In this document: one piece after another, positions 27,101 through 42,100 of the stretch
Layout: every line of letters starts with the position of its first letter
Position numbering within the stretch: position 1 is the first letter of the stretch
Assembly (NCBI GenBank): GCA_900708905.1
Contig: CAADRB010000006.1
Location: 3,032,456 to 3,096,455 of the forward strand
Reading direction: 5' to 3'
Source: Hymenolepis diminuta
Lineage: Eukaryota; Platyhelminthes; Cestoda; Cyclophyllidea; Hymenolepididae
DNA length: 64,000 nucleotides
Notes under the pieces: model-generated
What the model was told of the DNA's origin: nothing
Seen by the model: only the letters and a program-made list of their open reading frames with translations
The model's database searches: none
Translations under genes and position numbers: made by a program

Positions 27101-30100
27101 TTAGTTAATTAGACTCACGGGTGTTTGAGCAGAAGTCAGCAGTAGTAATGGCAAGAGATTTCGCATATCTTAAGTAATTGGATCTCTATATATGGAAATG
27201 GTATGGATGTAGCCTACTGAAAGGCTTAAAACTAATGCAATCGTATAAATTTATTTTACAAAAATATTGACTTATGTTTTATAAAACGGTGTTTTCTTAA
27301 CAAATCATTTTCAACTCTCCAGAAAAGTAAGTTACCTTTAATTTTTCAAAGAGTTGAAATAATGTTAAATTTGTCGGATTATCTTCTTTAACCTTTACGT
27401 TACAAAATGGTTACTTACATAAAAAGTCAAGTTTTTTTAGGATTTAACAAAGGAGTTGAAAAGCCATTAGGAGAAAACTTAGGAAATTAATATTACATTT
27501 TACAATCATTTTTGAACTGCTTCCATTTTAACCAGAAAGTCCTAATGGGAGCTACAGTATTAATTACGGAGGTAAAATTCAAGTAATTATGAGCCTTCTT
27601 ATAGAAATGGTAATGAATTCATTTTGAGTGGACTCTGGTGAGCTCCATCATGTATAAATACCTTTAGCCTGTTTCTCACATATGTAAGGTGATACAAATG
27701 AAATAGCAGTGTTAAGCATTTAACTAAATCAACTGGTGTACCGAATCAGGTACATAGGGATTAAATAATTAAAATTGAGTTTCCGGAGATTGGGAAATCA
27801 CAACTTGAATTATTCCACTTTTGTAAAAGTAGACAACTCAACGCTTCTAGGATTAAAAAAGAAGGTTTCTTGATGCTCCGACTTCATATTCGTTCTCTTA
27901 TTCCGTTCTATTCATTACCATGCAATTTGGATTGTAATAACTTTGCAATGCTATGGTTGGTGTTCAGTTTAAATCAAAGATAAATTTTATTTCCATAATT
28001 TAATATTACCAGACGTTTGGATCTCGATGGATCTACTTGTATCCTATTTACCCTAAATAAAACGCTGCATTAAATAATGGGATATTCGGAGATGTCTCCA
28101 TAGCTCAAGTCGGAGTTTTTGCTTTTTTGCAGTTACAACCTTAATAACTTCACTTGACTGGGAACATTCTATTTGGGTGAAACTAAGCTTTAAAGATTAT
28201 TGAATGAAATTGCACCATATGTCGGTTTTTGAGAGAAATGGTTTTCTTTCGTTTATTTTTTAGTAGTCTCAATCTCACAAATTCTTTCAACTTCATGTGA
28301 GAATTCAGAATATATACAGTTGGATTTGCTCATGAGAAACCGAAAATATGAAGCTCATAGCTGTAGAGTTGTTATTTTGTCTTGGAAAAATCAACAGCTG
28401 CGATTTGTCCCGAGGCATACATTACTCCTGAAGTTCAATATTTATTTAGGACAAAAGTCTGTTATCATTCTGGAAGTGTTATGATCTCCAAACATCAATA
28501 ATATGGAGACTTATATTATTCTTATATAAAGCTTTTGTTTAGTTAATAAATTATCTTTGAGTAACTATATTCTGCTTGAGTCAGCTGCAGTCCAACGATA
28601 TCTAGTGAGCAGATAGGTCAGAGTGGCAGTACCAGACTTCTTAGTAATATCAAGAGCACAAAATTGCCAGACTTCTCTCTTCAAAGTTTTAAAATCTATA
28701 AGTTGTTTAGAGCTGATATTAACATTTTCAATATGCTCTTTTTCTAATAGCAAGGATTCGAGTAGACTGGAACAAGGTAACACGATTTTAACAAGATATA
28801 GCTTGCCAGAGTTCATCTAAGGAGAACACATCTTCATTGTTTTGCTAAGAATGAAGATGCTTTAAAGTTTTTATCCATCTGTTGTAAAACCAAATAAAGA
28901 ATGCAAAAAATTTTCACTCTGCTTTGTTTTAACAGACATATGGTACGATGGATCTTTTAAAAGGGATAAAAATATGACAATGACATTCTTTCTTTCATTC
29001 CTTTCAGTTGTCATTATTGACAGATAGTTTAATACTCTCATCTGAGAAGAAATAACACCATGTAAAGTGTTATAGTAAGAAAAATAGGAGATCTTTGGAA
29101 AAAGCGTATTTAAACTCTAGTATCGTTTAAAGATATTAGATAATACACAATTTACATCAATTTTCTAAAATCTACCCCCATAACTAAAATATTTTTTGAG
29201 CAATATGAGTGCTTTCCATATCAATACAGTGAATTTTAAAAGAATGAACTAACAACTTTCCTAACCCCGCCTAAGCGGTAATAATTATAGGTAAAATTAA
29301 AACAGTTTTAACAACTATAAGTAAAAGACTTACCTTAAGGTTTGGGAGAAATAAATACGTGATGTAGAGAATAGGTAGTAGTGGGGTAAAAATAAGGAAG
29401 AATTGAAGTCTTTGCCATCCTTCGAAATCGCGGATACAGAACATATTTCCGTAGAAGGTATTCTCCAGTTGATGCTGGCAGTTTGAGTGAGCCACGAACT
29501 ACGGAATATAAAAAAGGAGCATTCTAAGATAGGAGTATATTTTAAGCAAAATTGATATAGTCAAAACTGGAGCATTGATTTTCAGTAGTCTCATAGAAGA
29601 TTCAATAATTTGAAAATTTCCAACTGCATAAATATTTCGCCTAAATAATTGTGTGAAGGATGACCCACATGTATAAAGCATTTGAGTCTATTAATATGGA
29701 CGGAGAAAGAACTCTGGAAAACACAGTTCAAGGTCACATAGTCCGCATTTTATCTCGGGATGAGCAATGCCCGCAATTTGTCTTTAAGTCAGCCATTAAA
29801 ATATGGGTGTGCGCTGATCCGGACAACTTGATAATTAGTTTTGACAAGATTTTACGTGTCTGACTATTATTTCTTAAGTGGTTAGTGATAAATCAATAAA
29901 AAGTCTTCGCACTTTTTGGATATTTTCTATATTAATTTACTATCCATATGCTATTCGGAGCAATTATCTATGTAATGTGAGACTTATCTATTTAATGAAA
30001 GTTTTCTACGCCACGCCAGTAGGTATTTAATATTATTTGACAATAATAATCGCGGATAAAGTTTCCTATTTTGTTGAAACTGGCCAAATTTAGTTTAGTT

Positions 30101-33100
30101 TTGTCTCCTTTTAGAAGAAAATGGAATACCACGATAAAACAAAAGGCATTAATAGAATAAAATATTAAAAATGGTGTATTTTTAAAAAGTTGTTGTAAAT
30201 AATGTGTTAATTAAAAGAAATGAAATGGTTATGGCTGCAGACTAGTCACTTTCTAAATGTTTACTCAATTTAAACGAAACGAGTTAGCGCCAGAAGTGAT
30301 TTATCGGCATTGACAAGTGGAGGCCATTTTAAAAAGACTGCGTTAATACTATATTCCCCTGCAGACTAAACACGTGCTGGGAATTTCTCTCGAATAACAA
30401 ATGAGTCTGTATTCCAAAAGATATCCAAAATTTCTACTAGGTTTTTTAGAATATTTAATCCTTCGCCCCCCTAGATTACACAACAAGACTGAGATATGGA
30501 AACACGGTGGCCCACAAGATTTTGTGGTCAGAAACGGAAATGAAGGGAAGGTAATTTGATTGTATTCAGGATGCATGTACTTTTATCGGAAAAAAGGTAA
30601 GCAATTTTTGATAAAAGATAAACAGTAAGAGAGTGTCACTGGGTAAAGGTCAGCAAGAGTATCGGAGAGTGGGGAAAAGTCTGTTATATATATAATTTAT
30701 TAGCAGTCAGTGTTTACAGTATTTCGAGCCCTAAACAGGATTCATATCGAGCTGTAAATCTCAATGAAGCACGAAAGCTCAAGTGAGAAGTTTGAATTCA
30801 CAGCGCATCTTTATGCGACAACAGCGAAATTAAGTAATTTCAACTGCTTCTGTGCAGAAATAAAATGAGTGATTTCCCTTCATAAAAAGTGATCACCATA
30901 CTACAAAGACAATAACTCCACGGGCTTTAAAAAATTTTAGCGGAAAAGTTTCGATTTTTACCAAGGCGAATATTTGTTTAAAACCGCTGTTGCTAGAATG
31001 CCATCTCCACTCTTTTAGAAGAATAAGAGGAAACGTTATTTACCTTCCAAAAGATTTTGAATTCCAACCGTAGAAAGTGTTTGAATTCAGAAATATGTTT
31101 TCTTATTTAATTCTGGTATGGCAAGCAATAAATGTAGCAAATCTAGAATTTTGCAGACACATCCTTTTACATTATGTTTTCGTGATTAATTTATCTATTT
31201 TATCCCGTCTATTGATATATTCGCAGAGTTGTTTGTTGTTAAGCACTTTGTCATTTCTATCTTCATCTGACACGTACATTGTATTTTTAAAGTTTCCCAG
31301 GAAACCAACTAATTACAACCAACTGATTACTGGGTTCTCTGTTCTTCCGTTATAAAATATCTTGCATTCGACACTCTATCATGCCTTTTGTGGTGCAGAG
31401 TTTATAAAGTTGGAATTATTTTAGTAAATTTCCTTCTTTTTGCATCGGTAGTTTCTAAGCGGAGGTTATTGGTGACCCACTCCTCTATACATTCCAATAT
31501 TTTTCGAAAAATTTACTTCCAAAACACTAATCTGCTTAGATGTGCTCCTAAAGACACTTAATGTGACACATACTCTTAATAGACAAGTGATTTTATAGTC
31601 TGTCTGCTAATTGAAACAATCTATGGAAAGACAGTCAAAGCTCCCGGCAATTAATAGCTTTATGAAATCATTAGGAAATACGAAGTTGGAAAATGGGCTT
31701 CCTTAATGGACTAACAGGCAGTAATAAGATTGAAGTAAAATATAAAGCACAGAAAATGAAAAAATAATACGTCACTAAGATTAATACTAATAATTGTTTA
31801 AATGGCAAAATGGAGCTAAGTACACTGAGCTTGCCACTTTGAATTGCATTAAATAATTTCACTAAAATCAATAAATAATTTGCACTATAATTAAACAGAA
31901 ATATAATCATTTTTTTATTTTACATTCAGCCTAATTGTTTTTGTCCTTTTAATTATTGAAAATAAGTTTTCTTTTGTTCATTTGGATTAAATCACAATAA
32001 ACTGTTATATCATTAAACGTAGAGAATAATGAAAAATAAAGAAAGAAGAGAAGGGGTGAAGAAAGTGGTCTTATTTCATTCGAATTTTTGACTTTACGAG
32101 TTATTCACTTCTTAATTGTTGGGTTTAATTTAATTCATAATGATCTTATTTTTCAGAATTCAAGTTTCACTGTTAGATTCTCTCGTTTCTGAGTTAGTTC
32201 GTGCCAACTGTGTTAAGGGATTAGGGACTAACTGATATAAGTGAGTAGCTGGTCATGTCATCTCAGTAAACTCACTTCTTCTGATAGTCAAGAGCGGCAA
32301 GCTGATACAGGATTAATTGCTATAACATAGCCGATATGAAGTTGAATTCTAATGAAACCATTTTCCATCACGCAAATGAAGTTGACGAGTATGAAGGATC
32401 TCATATTATCAGTCAAACTTAACCAGTTTATTTGACCATTTCATTCACTAGGTGAAGACTTTAACCGATGAGCCTCCACGAATGAGATACCGTAAATGTT
32501 ACATCATGATTTTCTTGAGGTAACCTTACCTTGTCCGCTTAAAACCATTCATAACTCAATAAAAACACTCGGAGTACATAACTGCTCAAGATCTGCGATT
32601 GCGTTCACATATTTCAGAGATCTCTCGGATTTACTATAATAATAACAATAAATCTAATATTATGATGATGAGAGGTAAAGAATATGACATTTTGGGGATT
32701 TTATTTTTTAAACGTCATTTTCTAATGAAACTAATTACACGGATATCATTTTGTTATTTGCTTTTAATACCAATTATGATCCATTTTGGATAAAAATTTT
32801 ACAATAAAGGACGCTTATACATAGGAGTGTTCTCTTTCCCTACGTATCGCGCATTTACAGACTTACACCTCTGCCTAATTGTCAAAGAACACAAGTCGTG
32901 AAATCAGACCGCCTCTCTGAGAGAACTTTATTTGGCCTTTCGCACAATATCATTGTGTGGGCATTTGACCATCTCTTCTTTTTACAACTCCCTCTCTTTC
33001 CTCTTTCTTATCTCTGCTATTGTCTAATACATCACCGTCCGCCTCATTTCTCGTTTTCTGATTTGTTGCCTCCTATTAGCCTCTAAGAATATTAAATTTT

Positions 33101-36100
33101 AAAGAGGGTACCCTCAGTCATATTATTAAAGTGGCCTTACTGGGACTTATGCTACTTTAAATGCATTATACAATTATTTATCATTTCGCAATTTATAAGG
33201 TTAGGAGCATATGAATTTGGATGGCAAATTTCTTAATCTTCTATGAAATTTTATTCAGAGTATACGTCAAGTGGAGCTAAAAATACAGTAGTGTAATCAA
33301 AAGAGGTCATATTCATCATTAGAAATTGTCTACACTTATGTAATGGGTGGAAACTCGGGAGCTGAATTATTCAAGACACTCAATCTTCAGGGATTGGAAG
33401 ACATGTCAAATTTAATAATACACAAACAAAATAGAAAATGACGCCATTGAAATAAATTAATTGCACCAAATCATAAGCTCTATAGACAGAAATTTGGAAC
33501 TTTGTTAGATCGAAATTCTTCCTCATTTGTGTGAATGTAACTCCTGTGCATACCCGCTTAATTCATAGATCTTGACAGTACTGATGAGCAATTGCTTATG
33601 CATCAGAGACGCATTCGACTTCTATCGACCCCCACCAAGCGAGAGAAATGGTTATTTACACTGATTAAGTCTAGCCAGTAAAGAGAAGCAGGATTCGAGT
33701 CTCTTGCCAGAGAGGCTTCATGATGCCACCTTCTAATCAAGACGAGCGTTGAAATTGCCTTCCTAAATGGGCTTGGAAATTATTATAATAAAATTCAAAT
33801 GAATTTAAACATTCGTTTTTTAGTATAATATCCATTTTAACAGCCTTTGAAGCTAAGTCTCAACCGAATATCTGATACTTTCTTATGTATCTCAAACCGA
33901 GAAACACTTAATGGATATTGATCATAACTGAAGATCAAAATTAATTTTTACTTTATGAGGTCATGTCCTTAAATTTCATTACTTTCGTCTTAATTTCCGC
34001 TCCATTAAATTTGATTTTTTCTTGACTAAATTATAACTAATTATTCTAACAAAACTAAAGTACAATATTAAAATTGTAAACCGATGAAGTACAGTGTTTT
34101 TATATATAAGAAAATTCCTTCAAAAATTATATAATATCGAGGGGTTAAAGTTATGAAACTTAAAGAGGAAAGAGAATACGCCGGTAAATTAATCTGAAGG
34201 AAAAGTAAAAATCTCGTGAAAAATACTCCTAGGAAAATAAATTTAAAAACAAATGAAGTTTTCTACTTTGTATTATCATGTTTCCTCCAAATCATCTGTG
34301 AAAGGGAGCTCTTTCGACATTACGTCGTTTGTTTTAAGGGTTGGACGACAAATAAAATGCATTATAATTATAATAATGCATAATTATAATTATAATTAAT
34401 TCATTTAAAAATTATTTATGAAAATAATAAGGCAAAATAATTAATCGAGATTCAGATGATAGTGTAGTTCAATTAAGTTTAAACTTTCTTGTAAATTCTT
34501 TTAAAAAATAATAACATTGTGATTAAGTAAATCTTTGATTTGAAACCCGTGCTAGAACTCAAATAATACTACTCTATTGCTTCTTTATGCGATAGCACCC
34601 AAATAGGTTAAATAGGGAAATAGTCGTAAAGTGTTAAACCCAATGCCTGATTTCATTTTTCAGTGTCTTCTTAATAAACTAATGTGAGACGATACCAACG
34701 CTAATATAACGCTAAGTCAGCGTTTGTTGAAGTATTCTACTATTCAGATCCATAGGGAAGAATATCTGCTGCTTAACCAGCGTTTTACCCTCCTTTTATT
34801 AAGAAATAACAATGGTTTATTTATGATTCATACTCAAGCGACTGATTGACTGCCCTATTATTGGCAGTCAAAGATTTAATTTTCAGAAATAAGAACAAAA
34901 ATTGATTATTAAAATATTAAGTGTATGATGAATGATTTCATTAAAGGGAGTTTTATGTATAAAAAATGTTAGATTCAGCTTTCTTTTACGCTACTCCGAA
35001 AAGTGTGGAGAGAGGATAAAACTCAGTCAATTTTCAGAAAAAAAACGACTTTGTCTTATTAGTACTATCGGTCTGCATTCGTAGTTAACTGTAGTGATCA
35101 AACCAACCTCCTGTAATTATTTTCTATATGAATTCACTGACCATATGTCCCAGGAGCCCCTGTCTCTTTTTACATCAGCATAAGTTTTTAGACCACGCTC
35201 TCTAAATGCGTTGGACGTAATGGAATATAATAACATTTTCGGCTACATCGATTCAAAATTTCTAATAAGAAAATTATACGAATTGAAAACCTAAAAATAA
35301 ATATTTAACAAAACTTCAAACTTAAAATGTTTTATTCTATCCCCATCTTTCATGCAAACATTAGAATAAATTTGAAAGTACTTCACTATACGAGAGTTAA
35401 AATAAAGCCAATAATTGTATTTTGCTAACGGGAAGTAAGTAAGACAACCAGATTAAAGCATTCATTAACATACCTTCTTTTCCCGGCATTGGACGGCATG
35501 TTTGATTGTGGCAAGATGATACTGGGTGTCACCGTCAGGAATGATATCATTAGCAGTTAGAAGGGAGTGGACTTCATCAGAGGTTCGACAGAGATCCAAA
35601 CAGCTCACGGCAAAATTCATTGATTGAACAGCAAGGCGGGAGTATTCCTCCTGTAAAAGTGAGTAACAATGGAATATGCCAATGAAATTTATATTGCTAC
35701 CAATCGATCAAATAGGTCACCTGTTGAATGGATTTCTGCAGGGATTTTAATTTAAATATTAGCAAATAGCTTCTATCATTTTGCTAATAAATGAGTCATA
35801 ACAACGCATGAATATCTTTCACGATAAATCCGATCAAAGGGCATAGGGCCTGAAATAGAGATGAATGAAATGAACGATATATAACGGAGAGTGGCTAAGA
35901 TTTGCATATGATATGGTTGGGAAGACTCGAGAGTACATCTGCGTTTAACAGTTAGGCAAAGTAAATGAAAATGGGTAACCGGAGTGCGTCATGAGTTGTG
36001 ATTTTCCTACTTCAAACTTTTATTCTTAAATTATGAAAAATATGCTAGCGTGACTTGCGAAGCAAAAGGACGACTGGTTTGTGATGTAGGATTTAGAATC

Positions 36101-39100
36101 TGAGCTAAGTATCTGAATCTAGGTTATTTTAATAGCATTGAAAAGTTCTAATTGGAAATGGTAATTGAAGTATATTGAAAATTACATATAAACCTCTTAA
36201 GACCCCAAAGAGAACAAGTCTGGTCCCGATCATATCGTATTAAACTGTGTCAAATGCAGCTGCTTAGATAGAAAAACTAGATAAACATTTGAGGAGTTTA
36301 TTATGTGGTACGATATTAATGCCACAGTAACTTCGACGTGATTGGAATTAACTCTCAACAGTGATATTCAGATCTTTAATAGCTCAAAAAATGCTCCCAA
36401 TTAGTTATACACGATGAAGTCCGGAAGTTAAGTTATTATAGAAGTGCATGTCCAGATCAATGCAAAAGTCGCCAAAAAATAGCATGCAATACTCAAGTTA
36501 ACATATTCTATAATGGATTTATGGAACTTCAGATAACCGACAATCAACAAATCGATCTTTAAAGTTAAACTCATGTTATATTTTTTATGTTACCTTCTCA
36601 TAAAATAAGTTCGTTAGCCATTCGTTAACGTAATTAATATTTTATATTTAAATTTAATTTTTCAGTGACCTTGAAACTTATCTACTTGGAAATTAATTTA
36701 TATTTTTCGAACTGTAGAACAACAAAGTGCAGTACGCACCTTTATTGGCGTTGCATAATGTTTTATTCAAAGCATACTTTGGAGTGCATTGTAAAATGAC
36801 CACTTTTACTCATTAATTCGGAGTTCAATCTATTCACTGGAAGAAAGGATAACTATTTTCAGTAATAAACAGCAGCCCCTCCGTAAATGCATTCTTTATT
36901 AGCAGTTTAGAAAAATATAGATGAATGAATTGAGTTACGAAAAGTCATTTCCTCAACAGACTTCGCCATTCTGCCATTTTTGCTGCTTTTTCATTCCTTT
37001 ATTTCACTGAAATCCAGTCAATGGAACTACAAGTCTGATCAAGGTAGGCTTAAATATATTTTCTTACAAAAGTAATGACCTTCTTAATACCAAACAGTTA
37101 AAAAACAGCATTCTAATTCGGAATAACAGGTGTTTAGCGGAGCGCAGAAGAGATATTTAATCACCATCTGTAGTAAGATAGAAGGAAAGAGGTTAGTCAG
37201 AAACTCAAAGTTGGAATAAGTGAAGAGGAGGTAGCAATAGATAACTAAATTGCGATTCCCTGAGTAGATTTGACCTTTATGTCTGCTAATTAGGACAGAG
37301 CAGACTTGAATCAACATATTTGTCCGATAAAAATGTTTTGTTTCCACTAAATATTGATATTTTTTAACGTCACACTTTCAGAAGGAAGTATTTGTTCAAA
37401 ACAGCAGGTGGATAATAGATAATAATATTAAATAATTAATAACATTTATAAGACATGGTTGCAAAAAGTAATGATGAAAATGAAATGGGGAAAAATTTCG
37501 CCCAAAGTAAGTAATATTACACAAATATCAACTTATTTTCATTTGAAATTTTTGGATTGAATGAATTTCATTAAAGACTCCTTCATTATTATAAATTAGC
37601 TAATTCATTCTTTCATTGAAATTGGACATTTTTTTAAAAAACGAATGAAATAATATGAATACCATTAAACTATTCATTTTTTTTTAGTTTTCTTAAAATC
37701 AAGCTTTATTGTTATTTAAAAGAGACGGTTCTGCAAAGTCTTTTTATCGATTTGATAGCACAAGAATCCGGAAAAGGAAGAAATAGGAGCTGAAATGGAA
37801 GTTTATAAGGAAGGAAGGAAGTCAAGAGCTTTCACTGGCGTTGTGTATAATTCGTTATTTAATACTCAAAGATTCCAAATCTTTGGTTTCATGATTTAAT
37901 CACCTTACTTCTGGATGAGTTTGTCTCTGAGATATCCATTTGGTTTATGTTAAATCATAACACATTTATTCATTTTTCTCTTCCTACGATGACAGACAGG
38001 TAGATCAGACTGAAGAAATTTTAATCATAGCGTTGTCTTCATGTTTTTGATACAGGCTGTTTAAAATTTCATGTAGTTTCAAATTTCAGGGAAATATGTG
38101 CTCAACTACATTTTCTTCTTTATTCTTGTCCATAAAAGTATATGTGAAAATCTATAAAAACAACGGAATGACTACTCATTTTAACGAAATGTTAACACGC
38201 ACTAAACATTACGGATTTGAATTCACCAAAGAAGCCTGGTGAATCATGAAAATGAACTAGCGATAATCGGAACATTACTTGAATTACTAAAAACAAAATA
38301 GCCACCACTCATTTATACTTCCTACTCCATTTCGATAAATTCCTTTATTTTAACATTATACTTCTTTTTTTATGTTTCTCTATTTATTAACGAAAGTTAA
38401 AATTAAGCGCATTAATAATTCTGATTCATATCTGACTACTATATCTGTCTATCTTTTAATAAGTAGGGATTCTAAGTTCAACCGAAGCGTGACGATCTAA
38501 TTCAGTTAGTTGCCAACGAAACTCGCCCGCATATTTTGAGTTTGTTTATAAAAAAATAGAAAGTGTAATGAACATTATGAGAAGCGCTAATTATTTACCG
38601 TATATTTCTATAACAATGGTAACGCAGTACATCTGTTAATACAAAATATACCCTACCACCGTATTAAGTCATATAAAATTAAAAGGGAATGAAATCAAGT
38701 TGAGAAAGCACATGTGTAAATTTTTAAGTAATTTAAATCTTAGAAAAAGGTGCTTTGATTGTTTTAATGCAAGGGACTTATAAGGCCTACTTAATTACAG
38801 CTATCAAAACGGAGTTTATAGCGGTAATCATTTCTACTTTGAAGCCAAAATACTGCCAAAAAATGTGTGCTTAGTGGAAATCAGCTCGATCTAAATACAT
38901 TCTACTTGTACAAGAAAATTGAGGTTTTTTTCAAGAATTACTGGAAAACGCATTTTTTTGCCAAGCATTTTTATTGCTGAAATAACTTACTTTAAAGCTT
39001 TTATTTAATAGATGCTCACATTTATTTACATTTGACTGAGTTAATTAAGCTGCAAATTTCTGCTTTTACCAACGCGCTTTAACTCTAGAGATAATACTGG

Positions 39101-42100
39101 TGCCACCACGACATCTCGCATACCGGTTTAATCACAGGTCTTTTCTCTCTTCTGAAATTTAAAGTTAACTAAATTGATTTATGAATTATATACCCAAGAG
39201 TGTACGATAAAATACGAACCACTAATCTCCAAAAACGATATCATATTTAAATGCCGTCTGATCGCCCTGAGGCCTAAACTCTGTCAGTAAACTTTGACGT
39301 AGAAGTCTCAAATCGTGAATGCTTTTAGGGCTGATCAACACAAATTGTAATGGTAGGCGTTTAGACCAGACTTCATTGATTTTACAAGTTAGTGGTAAAG
39401 CTATTTTGCCTTCCCGGTTTGTTTATTTAATATAACCTTTAAACCAACTCAATCCAAAAGTATTTTTAAATATTGATCAGTCATAAAATTTTCAATTTCA
39501 CATATTCTCAGCGCAGTTTTTTCTTGAAGAATATAAATCAAGGAGGTAGTTTTGGTACCGTCAGGGAAATTTTCTGACATTTAATCAAGAAACATTTATT
39601 TTAAACTTAACCAAACTAAAATACGTTTTAAATATCTAATAACTTAGCAATATCTTCGAAAGATATTTAAGTAAATCTATATGTAGATATGAATTATTTT
39701 TAAGTAATTAAGGAAAACTGTTTTAACTTCAATTAAAAGGCGATATATAATTAATTTTTATCAAATAGCCTACTTGAGAGAATTTAAATAATAAATTTTT
39801 ATACTCTTTATTTCAGTATTGATTTTAAGTAAAATTTCTACGGCAACTTTTCCCGATTTCTTTATCTAACAAATGTCTGAATTAATTAGACTAAATTTCC
39901 ATTTATCATAATTTAAGTACTTATTTAAGAATTCAGAATTGAGATAAATTTTCCTTAGGTCACATTGCTCAATCTTGTCAGCAAAATGCCAAATTCTGTT
40001 AAATCTGTTGTTTTATACATTTAAAACTTAAATAAAAATAACAAAATAATAAATGTTTTATATTTATTATTTTGTCATTTTTTCTCATTTCATTAATGAT
40101 TCTACGAAAGTAAACACCGCATTGTTTGGCAATGTTTTTTATTATAGTTTGCATTAATGCTTATATAAAAATATAAATTTTTTATATAAATTGAAAAATT
40201 CTTAAAAATAAGTTTTCACTTACTTTAAATTGCTTTTCTTGAGAAGCCAGCTGGTAGAGTTCTCCACGAAGAGTAAAAGCAGAAGAGACGGGATCAGATG
40301 TCGTAAGAGCCAGGTAAGCGGAACTCGTTAGAGCTTGGTAGGTGTGAAGTCGTTGCATTTCCAATATTAGGGAATCCTATATAATCGAAAAATATGAGAA
40401 AACAACGAAAGCAAATTCAAGAGAAATGTTCAACAGAGTGAAGTAAGAAATAATGCACTCATTTGCACTGTTAATTCGAATTTAATTTGGTCTCTCCTGC
40501 TTTATGTTTAAGAAGAAAAAAACTCTAAAAAATCATGATATAATGCTATCTATCTGAGAATGTTTTATTTATTTTATATCGGACCTTTATGCCCTTTCAA
40601 AGAGATACCAAACCAGCTCCGTTTGCTATAAATACTAAAAGAAATTTTAATGTGGATATTGGGTAATGTCATATATTGTGAACATAAGACTCAGTTCTTA
40701 CTTAATTTCCTTGATGCTAACTTTAAATGATTCAAATGTGTGGAGGGATTAGATGTAAAATACTATATCATAAATACACAATCTTATATATTTCGAAGTA
40801 AATGATATATGTGTATATATAATTCATAAGGTGGAAAATACTCAAAATGCGCCGTGAGTGAACTCAGCTCTGACATGACTGCTACTTCGATATTCCCTAT
40901 AGGAACGTGTCCACTAAGAGAATATTCTGCAACTCAAATCCAAAAATCAAGTGAAGTTGTTCTTTTTGATTCCTTGTTTAACTTTACCTGTTCGATTTTC
41001 TTTCTCCTCCACAATAAAATATTTTCGTTTTTCTTCAGTGTTATGGGTTGCAAAAATGAAATTGTATTCAAATTAAAGCAGGAATAAAGATATGCTAATA
41101 GATTTCGTGTTTATACTATTTTTTCCACAAACACTTAAAAATGTGCCTAGAGAATAAAAATTAACTTTTGGGTTATTATATGGTAAGAAAAAATTAGAGA
41201 ACTCAGATTTCCTATAATATTTTAAATTTCTTTACAACAAATCACAAGTTAGACTTTAAATATGCTCTTTAAGTTTTGGAAACGCAACAGTTTGCCCAGA
41301 CATTCGTATTCAGTTGATTAAATGAGTATTTGGTAGTTCTAAAAATTGTAGACGAAAACCGAAACCTGTCGCTAGTTAAAATCAGATCTTATATTTTAAG
41401 GTGATGCTATTCTTTAATTCTTTAATAAAGTTTTTTTATAAAACTAACCATACATTTTCAGTTTCTATGAAATAGAAATTAGTGAAGTAGCACCTGAGAA
41501 AAAGAAAATAAATAAATGAGGGCTTATCGCAAATGAAAATATATACGGAATGGGATCAGTATTTTTCAAGGTTATATTGGGAACAGAATTCTGATGCAAC
41601 TAAAATGAAACGTTAAGTATTATACAGTGTAACATAACAAAAGTCCTATAGTATGCCGAAAATTATTATTCAAGGCGAATAGTAATGTTATGTCTATTCA
41701 TCAAGGAAATGCCTAAAACACAAAGAATTAGTTTCCTATTTCTTTTGTGGATTCATGTTTGCGGTATGTGGACTTTATTAATAGACCTTCATGTTTTTGA
41801 TGGTCGATAAATCTCTTTAAGAGCTGACGAGCTTTATATCAACGTATCATTTTTAGCTATCTCATCTATGTTGTATTAAAACTGTAAGCTGTTGAATGTC
41901 ATGTGAAATCAATTTTGTTTCTCAATCTTTAGAGGCAAACATGAGTTGAAGAAGTAAGGCCGTCCATCATGATTAAAATCTGATCAATCAGCTCCCTAGA
42001 CAGGCGTTTAACCTCAGTTAAGGGGATGGATGATTAAATTTGAACTTTGAAATGTGAACTACCATTATATAACCATTGTGAAACCCGAAATCTGAAATTA

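Larger units (their letters stand above)
18836..29333 (-). other. Intron 4 of the TRPC gene, the longest
   Basis: This intron is about 10.5 kb, the largest in the window. It carries R4 copies (21185-21420 and 25315-25515), a SINE copy (24621-24850) and an R1 copy (25910-26230). A TAT/ATT-rich run lies near 25875-25900. No further exon was identified, although a short coding exon could be missed by eye. Confidence 0.68.
29499..35473 (-). other. Intron 3 of the TRPC gene
   Basis: This intron is about 6.0 kb. It holds an R4-like copy (32930-33090), a SINE copy (33550-33800) and an AT-rich palindromic tract (34361-34400). The rest has no recognisable feature. Confidence 0.68.

Noticed and set aside
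33581..33588. CTGATGAG, the core word of hammerhead ribozymes
   Set aside because: The required GAAA core and the closing stems are not found at the right distance. The site lies in the head of a SINE copy.
34690..34735. Small AACGCT/AGCGTT hairpin
   Set aside because: A 6-bp stem is common by chance, and nothing around it suggests a functional RNA.
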